Below, piece after piece: positions 6,250 through 11,527 of a stretch of DNA of 11,527 nucleotides; within the stretch, counting starts at the first letter, position 1, and every line of letters begins with the position of its first letter. A model generated the notes under the pieces. That model saw only the letters and a list, made by a program, of their open reading frames with translations. It was not told the origin of the DNA and ran no database searches. The position numbers were made by a program, and so were the translations under genes. The DNA is taken from the NCBI RefSeq assembly GCF_000497445.1, contig NZ_CM002285.1, positions 4,499,189 through 4,510,715 of the forward strand, given 5' to 3'. The DNA comes from Streptomyces roseochromogenus subsp. oscitans DS 12.976 (GTDB lineage Bacteria > Actinomycetota > Actinomycetes > Streptomycetales > Streptomycetaceae).

Positions 6250-7968
6250 GTGAGCATCCTCAACGAACCCCATGGTGCCGCCGCGCCCGAGGACACGTAC
6301 GAGAGCGAGGTGCCGGTCAGGGGCAGGCAGCCGGGCAGTGTCGTGGTCAAGTGGATGACGACCACCGACCACAAGACGATCGGCACGCTGTATCTGGCGA
6401 CGTCCTTCGCGTTCTTCCTGATCGGCGGCGTGATGGCCCTGATCATGCGCGCCGAGCTGGGCCGGCCGGGCCTGCAGATCGTCTCGAACGAGCAGTTCAA
6501 CCAGCTGTTCACGATGCACGGCACGGTCATGCTGCTGATGTTCGCGACGCCGCTGTTCGCCGGCTTCACGAACTGGATCATGCCGCTGCAGATCGGCGCG
6601 CCCGACGTGGCGTTCCCGCGGCTGAACATGTTCGCCTACTGGCTGTACCTGTTCGGCTCGCTCATCGCCGTGGGCGGCTTCCTCACCCCGGACGGCGCGG
6701 CCGACTTCGGCTGGTTCGCCTACTCGCCGCTGACGGACGCGGTCCGCTCACCAGGTCCGGGCGGCGACCTGTGGATCATGGGGCTGGCCTTCTCCGGCTT
6801 CGGCACCATCCTCGGCTCCGTCAACTTCATCACCACGATCATCTGCATGCGCGCGCCCGGTCTGACCATGTTCCGCATGCCGATCTTCGTGTGGAACGTG
6901 CTGCTCACCGGTGTGCTGGTGCTGCTGGCCTTCCCGGTGCTGGCCGCCGCGCTGCTCGCGCTGGAGGCGGACCGGCAGTTCGGCGCCCATGTCTTCGACG
7001 CGGCCAACGGCGGATCCCTGCTCTGGCAACACCTCTTCTGGTTCTTCGGCCATCCGGAGGTGTACATCATCGCGTTGCCGTTCTTCGGCATCGTCTCCGA
7101 GATCATCCCGGTGTTCTCCCGAAAGCCGATGTTCGGCTACATGGGCCTGATCGCCGCGACGATCTCCATCGCCGGACTGTCCATCACCGTGTGGGCGCAC
7201 CACATGTACGTCACCGGCGGTGTGCTGCTGCCGTTCTTCTCCTTCATGACCTTCCTGATCGCCGTACCGACCGGTGTGAAGTTCTTCAACTGGATCGGCA
7301 CGATGTGGAAGGGCAGTCTCTCCTTCGAGACACCGCTGCTGTGGTCCGCGGGCTTCCTCGTGACGTTCCTCTTCGGCGGTCTGACCGGTGTCGTCCTGGC
7401 CTCCCCGCCGATGGACTTCCACGTCTCCGACTCGTACTTCGTCGTCGCCCACTTCCACTACGTGGTCTTCGGCACGGTCGTCTTCGCGATGTTCGCGGGA
7501 TTCCACTTCTGGTGGCCGAAGTGGACCGGCAAGATGCTCGACGAACGCCTCGGCAAGATCACCTTCTGGACCCTCTTCATCGGCTTCCACACCACGTTTC
7601 TGGTCCAGCACTGGCTGGGCGCCGAGGGCATGCCCCGCCGCTACGCCGACTATCTGGCCGCCGACGGCTTCACCGTCCTGAACACGGTCTCCACGATCGG
7701 CTCGTTCCTGCTCGGTCTGTCGATGCTGCCGTTCCTCTACAACGTGTGGAAGACGGCCAGGTACGGCAAGGAGGTGGGCATGGACGACCCATGGGGCTAC
7801 GGCCGTTCGCTGGAGTGGGCGACCTCCTGCCCGCCGCCGCGGCACAACTTCGTCACCCTGCCCCGGATCCGCAGCGAGTCGCCGGCGTTCGACCTGCACC
7901 ACCCGGACATCGCGATGCTGGAGCACGAGGTCCACGTCCCGGCGCGGACCGACCGAGGGCAGGAGTGA
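6250..7968 (+). CDS. ctaD: Cytochrome c oxidase subunit I (aa3 type), stand-alone copy
   Basis: Catalytic heme-copper subunit of the aa3 terminal oxidase in the cytoplasmic membrane; it reduces O2 to water and pumps protons. The product is 572 residues with 12 expected helices. All key residues are present: heme a ligands His90 (TMHGTVML) and His403, heme a3 ligand His401 (AHFHYV), CuB ligands His268, His317 and His318, the crosslinking Tyr272 and Glu270 (FGHPEVY), the D-channel Asp119 (IGAPD) and the K-channel Lys344 (PTGVKFFNW). GTG 6250 was chosen because AAGGA (6238-6242) lies 7 nt upstream and the N-terminus ([12 protein letters not shown]) matches that of known Streptomyces CtaD proteins. 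No ctaC, ctaE or ctaF is next to it, so this is probably a second paralogue outside the main operon. The stop overlaps the next gene (GTGA). Confidence 0.93.
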   Translation: MSILNEPHGAAAPEDTYESEVPVRGRQPGSVVVKWMTTTDHKTIGTLYLATSFAFFLIGGVMALIMRAELGRPGLQIVSNEQFNQLFTMHGTVMLLMFATPLFAGFTNWIMPLQIGAPDVAFPRLNMFAYWLYLFGSLIAVGGFLTPDGAADFGWFAYSPLTDAVRSPGPGGDLWIMGLAFSGFGTILGSVNFITTIICMRAPGLTMFRMPIFVWNVLLTGVLVLLAFPVLAAALLALEADRQFGAHVFDAANGGSLLWQHLFWFFGHPEVYIIALPFFGIVSEIIPVFSRKPMFGYMGLIAATISIAGLSITVWAHHMYVTGGVLLPFFSFMTFLIAVPTGVKFFNWIGTMWKGSLSFETPLLWSAGFLVTFLFGGLTGVVLASPPMDFHVSDSYFVVAHFHYVVFGTVVFAMFAGFHFWWPKWTGKMLDERLGKITFWTLFIGFHTTFLVQHWLGAEGMPRRYADYLAADGFTVLNTVSTIGSFLLGLSMLPFLYNVWKTARYGKEVGMDDPWGYGRSLEWATSCPPPRHNFVTLPRIRSESPAFDLHHPDIAMLEHEVHVPARTDRGQE

Positions 7969-8309
7969 ACGGTCCGCCGAGGCGGGGCACCGACGGCGCC
8001 CTCGCCAACGAGGTGGAGGGATACCTGCTCTGGCGGGCCCGGATCGCCGAGGCGGAGCAGCGTGCGCGGGAGTTCGCCGCGCCCCTGGAATGGCTGACGA
8101 CCGCGCAGCGCGAGGCCGTCGAGCGCCGGTACGTCGCCGACAGCCTGCACCGAGCCCGGGGGGACCTGGAACGCGTCGCGGCCCGTTGTGTCTCCCTGCG
8201 CGCCGAGTACGAGCAGCGTTACCGGGACCTGCGGCGCCGCTGCGTCGGCCTGGCCCTCGCGGTGTGCGCCGGCTGCACCGCGCTGGCCACGCTGCTGCTG
8301 ATCCTGTGA
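7965..8309 (+). CDS. Tail-anchored coiled-coil protein translationally coupled to ctaD, function unknown
   Basis: A 114-residue protein that I do not recognise. It starts at GTG 7965 inside the ctaD stop (GTGA, 7965-7968), with GAGGG at 7955-7959, so its synthesis should follow that of CtaD. Residues about 12-92 are charged and helical, rich in Arg and Glu ([54 protein letters not shown]), suggesting a coiled coil in the cytoplasm. Residues 93-114 form a single hydrophobic helix ([22 protein letters not shown]) that ends the protein, with RRR before it setting an N-in orientation. Two cysteines lie in this helix and two just before or at its start. There is no heme- or copper-binding motif. 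Inference: an accessory or assembly factor, or a small subunit, for this oxidase. It is not like CtaF. Confidence 0.75.
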   Translation: MNGPPRRGTDGALANEVEGYLLWRARIAEAEQRAREFAAPLEWLTTAQREAVERRYVADSLHRARGDLERVAARCVSLRAEYEQRYRDLRRRCVGLALAVCAGCTALATLLLIL

Positions 8310-8314
8310 GGGGC

Positions 8315-8350
8315 GTTGCCTGGGGTTGCTTGAGGTTGCCCGGGGCTGCT
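8315..8350. repeat. 10-bp tandem repeat between convergent genes
   Basis: GTTGCCTGGG, GTTGCTTGAG and GTTGCCCGGG follow one another at 8315, 8325 and 8335, with a degraded fourth unit starting GCTGCTCGAT at 8345. They fill most of the 58-bp gap between two convergent genes. No classical hairpin terminator is visible in this gap. Confidence 0.6.
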
Positions 8351-8367
8351 CGATGCGGTCGGCGGGG

Positions 8368-9054
8368 TCACGCCATCCAGAAGAAGACCGCCGTCATCCG
8401 CTTCTCCTCCAGCGTCTTCCCGTGGTAACCGGTGGCGCTGTGCACGAGGTTGGCGTTGTAGAGGAGGAGGCGGTTGTACTTGTGCGGGACGCGGACGTCG
8501 TCCTCGAAGTGGTTGCCCGGCACGAACCGGGTGCCCAGGGCCTCGACGAGGTTGTTGTGCGGGGCCTGGACGATGTTGCCGCCGAGCCGGCCGCCGGGCA
8601 GTGACTGGCGGTAGAAGGCGGTGCCGCAGTCCTTGGGGACGTTCGGGTTGAGATACAGCACGGCCGCGTACCGGCACAGCGCGCGGGAGTCGGTGTGCGG
8701 GCGGGGCTCGCTCTCGCCCTCGCCGACCACCTGGACGCAGTTGTGGTTCAGGGTGCCACCGCCGGGCGCCTGCTGCACCCACAGCTCCTTAGCGCCGGTG
8801 GCCTGCTTCACCAGCCGCTCGATGACAGCGAGTTCACCGGGCTCCAGTCCGGGCATGGCCCGCAGCCCGGGCCAGGTCTCGGAGGTGTACGGGTACCCCT
8901 CGACCCAGTCGTCCTTGGCCAGACACCGCTCCCGTACGGCGTCGACGTCGGGCAGGGCGTCGTCGAAGACCCAGTAGTCGCGGCCCTTGGTGGGCTTGCG
9001 GTAGGGCAGCACGGGCAGTGCCGCGGGCATCCTGGGGGGCGGCTGTGGGGGCAT
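8368..9054 (-). CDS. DUF6445 family protein, 2OG-Fe(II) oxygenase-like
   Basis: A soluble protein of 228 residues. It carries the pattern of the non-heme iron, 2-oxoglutarate dioxygenase fold: an HxD motif in EPRPHTDSR (His120, Asp122), then strands YAAVLYLN and CGTAFYRQ, a distal His205 in NANLVHSATGYHG, and Arg219 in KRMTAVFFW, where the 2OG carboxylate would bind. It probably hydroxylates or otherwise oxidises a substrate that I cannot name. The N-terminus is proline-rich (MPPQPPPRMPAALP). ATG 9054 is preferred because a -10-like TAGATT is placed exactly for a leaderless message; no ribosome site is seen there or before ATG 9030. It is convergent with the oxidase pair and divergent from the DUF4142 gene. 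No biosynthetic gene lies next to it, so a secondary-metabolite role is not supported here. Confidence 0.75.
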   Translation of the reverse strand: MPPQPPPRMPAALPVLPYRKPTKGRDYWVFDDALPDVDAVRERCLAKDDWVEGYPYTSETWPGLRAMPGLEPGELAVIERLVKQATGAKELWVQQAPGGGTLNHNCVQVVGEGESEPRPHTDSRALCRYAAVLYLNPNVPKDCGTAFYRQSLPGGRLGGNIVQAPHNNLVEALGTRFVPGNHFEDDVRVPHKYNRLLLYNANLVHSATGYHGKTLEEKRMTAVFFWMA

Positions 9055-9060
9055 GCGGTG

Positions 9061-9066
9061 AATCTA
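9061..9066 (-). promoter_or_regulatory. -10 box placed for leaderless transcription of the DUF6445 gene
   Basis: On the minus strand TAGATT (9066-9061) fits the actinobacterial TAnnnT -10. It ends 6 nt before the A of ATG 9054, so transcription would begin at the start codon itself. No good -35 lies 16-18 nt further upstream; TTGACC (9105-9100) is too far away for this box. The absence of a ribosome site fits a leaderless mRNA. Confidence 0.5.
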
Positions 9067-9216
9067 GGGCAGCGTTTCCCCTCGTCTCTCCCGAGGAATG
9101 GTCAACTCTTCTTTACCTACCGCACAGATACGAACGTCTTCCGCATCCGTACTGCTGTGTGTCCGAACCGCCCCACGCCGTCATGCGGGCGGCTCCCCTA
9201 CCGGGCAGGAGGCACG

Positions 9217-10002
9217 GTGCTGCGCTTTTCGCGGAACGCGACGGGAACGCTCTTCGTGGGCGGTGCGATGGCCGTGACCCTCGTGTCCCTGGCCTACCCG
9301 ACCATGCTCGGGCTGACCAAGGTCACCACCGCCCAGGACCGCGTGATCGCCAACACCCAGTGGGGGCCGCTCACCGAGCAGGACCGGGACTTCGTGGTGA
9401 AGGTGCGCGCGGCCGGCCTGTGGGAGTACCCGGTGGGGCAGATCGGGCTGCAGAAGGGCACGACGAAGGCGGTGATCACGGCGAGCCAGCACCTGGTCGA
9501 CGGGCACGCGGCGCTGGACACCACCTGCCGCAAGATCGCGCCGCTGCTGAACATCACGCTGCCCAACCTGCCGAGCCCCCAACAGCAAGGATTCGTCGGC
9601 CAGTTGAAATCGGAGAGCGGCAAGAAGTTCGACACCGACTTCGCCAACATCCTGCGGATGACACACGGCTCGATCTTCAACACGGTGGCGAAGATCCGCT
9701 CCACCACGAAGAACTCGCTGGTGCGGGCCCTCGCCGACCAGGCCAACGACACGGTCCTGGACCACATCAAGGTGATGGAGGCGACCGGTCTGGTCGACTT
9801 CGACCAGACCCTGTTCAACCAGACGACCCCGCCGAAGCTCCCCGACTCCGACCTGACCCCACCACCGCCTCCGGCGGGCCAGCCGCAGGTGGTGCTCACG
9901 CCGCCGCCCAACGCGACATCCACGCCCGCTGACATCAACGGCCTCACCGGGGGCGGCAGCGGCGCTTCGCCGGGGGCGAGCCCGGCACCGACCGCGAGCT
10001 AG
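9217..10002 (+). CDS. DUF4142 domain protein, membrane-anchored or exported
   Basis: A 261-residue protein that acts outside the membrane. A hydrophobic segment at residues about 10-32 (TGTLFVGGAMAVTLVSLAYPTML) is a signal anchor or uncleaved signal. Residues about 48-195 are the DUF4142 helical bundle: TQWGPLTEQDRDFVVKVR, GLWEYPVGQIGLQKG, ASQHLVDGHAALDTTCRKIA, FANILRMTHGSIFNTVAKIR and NDTVLDHIKVMEATGLVDF. DUF4142 resembles a ferritin-like four-helix fold, but its function is not established. A Pro/Thr/Ser/Gly tail of about 60 residues follows, likely spanning the wall. GTG 9217 is preceded by AGGAGG (9207-9212), only 4 nt away, which is short but strong. The TAG stop (10000-10002) shares its last G with the terminal repeat of the adjoining mobile element. 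Confidence 0.85.
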   Translation: MLRFSRNATGTLFVGGAMAVTLVSLAYPTMLGLTKVTTAQDRVIANTQWGPLTEQDRDFVVKVRAAGLWEYPVGQIGLQKGTTKAVITASQHLVDGHAALDTTCRKIAPLLNITLPNLPSPQQQGFVGQLKSESGKKFDTDFANILRMTHGSIFNTVAKIRSTTKNSLVRALADQANDTVLDHIKVMEATGLVDFDQTLFNQTTPPKLPDSDLTPPPPPAGQPQVVLTPPPNATSTPADINGLTGGGSGASPGASPAPTAS

Positions 10003-10219
10003 GCCCTGTCGTCAGACTCCCGTCGTCCGCCCGGAGGACGGGCCCTGCGGCGGCGATGGGGCCCCCGCGCGAGCAGCGCCGGGCGTGAGGGAGCGTCGGC
10101 GGCCGACGACAACGCGGCTGGGGGTGCCCCCTCCGGGGGGAGTGCGTGCCAGGCGTCGCCGGGCTGGGGCACTTCCCACGCCCTTGAGGCAGTGGGGGAG
10201 GGAGTTTGACGACCGCGCC
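10002..10219. mobile_element. MITE-like element with 20-bp terminal inverted repeats
   Basis: The left end GGCCCTGTCGTCAGACTCCC (10002-10021) and the reverse complement of the right end at 10200-10219, GGCGCGGTCGTCAAACTCCC, match at 17 of 20 bases. The 178 bp between have no credible gene but are full of foldable sequence: CGTCC/GGACG around a 7-nt loop (10024-10040, a possible terminator for the gene before it), GTCGGCGGCCGAC (10095-10107), CCCCC/GGGGG near 10127-10140, and CTTCCCAC with GTGGGGGAG (10172-10200). CTAG at 9999-10002 is the target motif used by IS5-group elements, but no second CTAG is seen on the right. Similar TGTCGTCAAACTCCC ends recur in Streptomyces genomes from memory. 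Confidence 0.6.
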
Positions 10220-10411
10220 TGGAGGCCTGTCCGGCGGGTCAGGTCACAGGAAGGCGACGGCGCCTCATCAGCGCGGGTGAGCAGGGGCGATGGGGCCCCC
10301 GCGCGAGGGTGTTCGAGCGTGGGGACTGTCGGCGGCCGACGACAGCGGCGCGGATCGGCGTGCCGGCCCCCGCGTCCGCGACATGATCCGCCGGTCAGGC
10401 CCTGAGCTGCG
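10220..10411. other. Gene-free spacer beyond the MITE
   Basis: Apart from the partial arm copy listed separately, I see no gene, no RNA gene and no clear terminator in this stretch. Frames that stay open here are arginine/glycine/proline-rich and follow from the high GC content. CGCGGA/TCCGCG (10349-10354 and 10375-10380) could form a weak stem downstream of the nucleoside hydrolase stop, with a 20-nt loop. Confidence 0.5.
10286..10344 (+). repeat. Partial second copy of the MITE arm
   Basis: A 22-bp block beginning GGCGATGGGGCCCCCGCGCG is at 10052-10073 and again at 10286-10307. A 17-bp block, GTCGGCGGCCGACGACA, is at 10095-10111 and 10328-10344. Both pairs are identical, in the same order and at nearly the same spacing (43 versus 42 bp), but the sequence between them differs and no terminal repeat flanks the second copy. 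It reads as a decayed duplicate or a remnant of a related element. Confidence 0.7.
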
Positions 10412-11380
10412 CTAAGGGCGCTCCACCGTGTCCAGGTAGAGCTTGACGTAGCGGTTCGCGTCGACCTCCAAGGCCACGTCCACCAGGGCCTGTTCGCGTC
10501 GGCCCTCGTGGATCTCGGACTCGCCGGGACGCGGGCGGCGGTCGACGATCGTCTGGCCCCGGCCGGGGCCGGGGGCGAGGGAGACCTCGACCGGCAGCAG
10601 GCGCGAGGTGATGCCCTGCGGGTCGGCGACCGCGCACACCGCACCGGCGTCCCCGAGGCCGCCCGCCTCCTCCGCCTCCGGCTCCTCGCCCACCGCGGCC
10701 GGCCGGTGCGCGAGGAGTTCGCCGGCCAGGCGGGTGCCGGGGTCGCTGCTGGCGCGCAGCCGGTGGACGTCCCTGGCCTCCACGACGACCTGCACGAACA
10801 CGTCGAGGCCGTACATCGTGATCGGCACACCGGCCGTGAGCAGGATCGCCGCCGCCTCCGGGTCGTGCCAGACGTTGAACTCGGCGACCGGCGTGGCGTT
10901 CCCGATGGCGACCGCGCCGCCCATGAAGACGATCCGCTCGATGTTGCGGGTCACCTCCGGATGGGTGCGCAGCAGCAGGGCGATGTTCGTGAGCGGCGCG
11001 GTGGGGATCAGCGTGACCGGGCGCGGGGATGCCAGGATCTCGCGGCGCAACAGGGCCACGGCGTCCAGCTCGGACGCGGTCCGCTTCGGCGCGGGCAGCC
11101 CCAGGTCACCCATCCCGTCGGCGCCGTGCACATGCTGCGCCGCGCGGGCCGGTTCGAGCAGCGGGCGTTCGGCACCCCGGCCCACCGGGATCTCCGGGGC
11201 GCCCGCCTGCTCCAGCACGGTCAGGGTGTTGCGGACCACGCCGTCGACGTCCGTGTTCCCGGCCACGCAGGTCACCGCCCGCAGATCGAGGCCGGGGTGA
11301 CGCACGGCGAGGAGCAGGGCGAGGGCGTCGTCGACGCCGGTGTCGCAGTCGATGATCACGGGGATGGGCTGACCGGTCAC
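10412..11380 (-). CDS. Nucleoside hydrolase (inosine-uridine hydrolase superfamily) with the usual active-site His replaced
   Basis: A 322-residue cytoplasmic enzyme of the family that splits the N-glycosidic bond of ribonucleosides, giving base and ribose for salvage. The Ca2+/ribose motif VIIDCDTGVDDALAL (8-22) supplies Asp13, Asp17 and Asp18; IPTAPLTNIALL (125-136), FMGGAV (152-157) and VAEFNVWHDPEAA (165-177, Asn169) follow as in family members. The late metal motif reads GLGDAGAVCAVADP (241-254): Asp244 is kept, but Gly243 stands where the proton-donor His (H241 of the Crithidia enzyme) normally is. GTG 11380 is chosen over ATG 11413 because GAAGGAG (11386-11392) lies 5 nt upstream. The upstream leader carries 6-bp tandem repeats. 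The gene of the same orientation upstream ends 71 bp before this start, so co-transcription is possible. Confidence 0.88.
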   Translation of the reverse strand: MTGQPIPVIIDCDTGVDDALALLLAVRHPGLDLRAVTCVAGNTDVDGVVRNTLTVLEQAGAPEIPVGRGAERPLLEPARAAQHVHGADGMGDLGLPAPKRTASELDAVALLRREILASPRPVTLIPTAPLTNIALLLRTHPEVTRNIERIVFMGGAVAIGNATPVAEFNVWHDPEAAAILLTAGVPITMYGLDVFVQVVVEARDVHRLRASSDPGTRLAGELLAHRPAAVGEEPEAEEAGGLGDAGAVCAVADPQGITSRLLPVEVSLAPGPGRGQTIVDRRPRPGESEIHEGRREQALVDVALEVDANRYVKLYLDTVERP

Positions 11381-11402
11381 GCGGACTCCTTCGTCGTACA
11401 AC

Positions 11403-11432
11403 ACCAATACCAATGCCGATACCGATACCGCT
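11403..11432. repeat. Five 6-bp tandem units upstream of the nucleoside hydrolase
   Basis: ACCAAT, ACCAAT, GCCGAT, ACCGAT and ACCGCT run in phase. They lie 22-52 bp upstream of the GTG start at 11380, where promoter or leader sequence is expected. No clear -35/-10 pair was picked out. They may be binding sites or simple sequence. Confidence 0.6.
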
Positions 11433-11451
11433 CCGACACCTGAACCCTAGA

Positions 11452-11527
11452 TCAGTTCCACAGCGCGGTGCCGCGCGCCGACACCCGTGCGGCGATCCGG
11501 GCCAGCAGCTCCGGGACCGGCAGCGGG
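11452..11527 (-). CDS. C-terminal end of an unidentified protein, cut by the window edge
   Basis: The minus strand reads PLPVPELLARIAARVSARG then TALWN before a TGA at 11454-11452. Of the 24 complete codons, 23 end in G or C, which is the coding signature of this genome, and no other frame here looks as good. Too little is present to name it. An ADP-ribosylglycohydrolase, a frequent neighbour of nucleoside hydrolases, is a guess only. Confidence 0.5.
   Translation of the reverse strand, partial: PLPVPELLARIAARVSARGTALWN

Noticed and set aside
6248..6253. ATG at 6248 as the ctaD start
   Set aside because: It is followed at once by TGA (ATGTGA). The in-frame start is GTG at 6250.
8368..10002. 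DUF6445 and DUF4142 genes as parts of a biosynthetic cluster
   Set aside because: No synthase, ligase, precursor peptide or transporter accompanies them; the two genes are divergent and look unrelated.
10397..10404. AGGCCCTG as a second left end of the MITE (as at 10001-10008)
   Set aside because: Only 8 bp match and the rest of the terminal repeat is absent, so chance is likely.
10012..10830. Minus-strand open frame across the MITE and the end of the nucleoside hydrolase
   Set aside because: It runs out of frame through a gene with conserved motifs and through repeat sequence; arginine/serine/proline-rich with no start signal.

Overview
The window is very GC-rich, uses G or C at nearly every third codon position, has GTG starts, GGAGG-type ribosome sites and long Pro/Ala/Arg-rich frames on both strands. 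It looks like a Streptomyces (or close actinomycete) chromosome. No rRNA, tRNA, CRISPR array, phage or conjugation gene is visible, and no transposase gene.

Layout. 1-1513 (-): flotillin/SPFH protein running off the left edge. A divergent control region (1514-1824) separates it from a PucR-type regulator (1825-2916, +). Then a small secreted cysteine-containing protein (3022-3327, +), whose 3' end is duplicated in tandem. Next a two-gene cassette, a four-helix membrane protein (3464-3928) overlapping by ATGA with a winged-helix regulator (3925-4281), behind a 16-bp perfect palindrome. Convergent to it lie an aquaglyceroporin (4304-5263, -) and an atypical short-chain dehydrogenase (5378-6055, -). 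Divergent from these is a stand-alone cytochrome c oxidase subunit I gene (6250-7968, +), coupled by a GTGA overlap to an unrecognised tail-anchored protein (7965-8309, +). A convergent 2OG-Fe(II)-oxygenase-like DUF6445 protein (8368-9054, -) follows, probably leaderless, then a membrane-anchored DUF4142 protein (9217-10002, +). A gene-free stretch (10003-10411) holds a MITE-like element with 20-bp terminal inverted repeats and a partial second copy of its arm. The right end holds a nucleoside hydrolase (10412-11380, -) and the last codons of another minus-strand gene.

How the genes work together. There is no single large pathway. The clearest functional units are (i) the membrane protein/winged-helix pair with its likely autoregulatory operator, and (ii) ctaD plus the tail-anchored protein, a two-gene respiratory unit lacking ctaC, ctaE and ctaF nearby. 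The most unusual items are the second unit, the SDR and nucleoside hydrolase that lack canonical catalytic residues, and the MITE abutting the DUF4142 stop codon.
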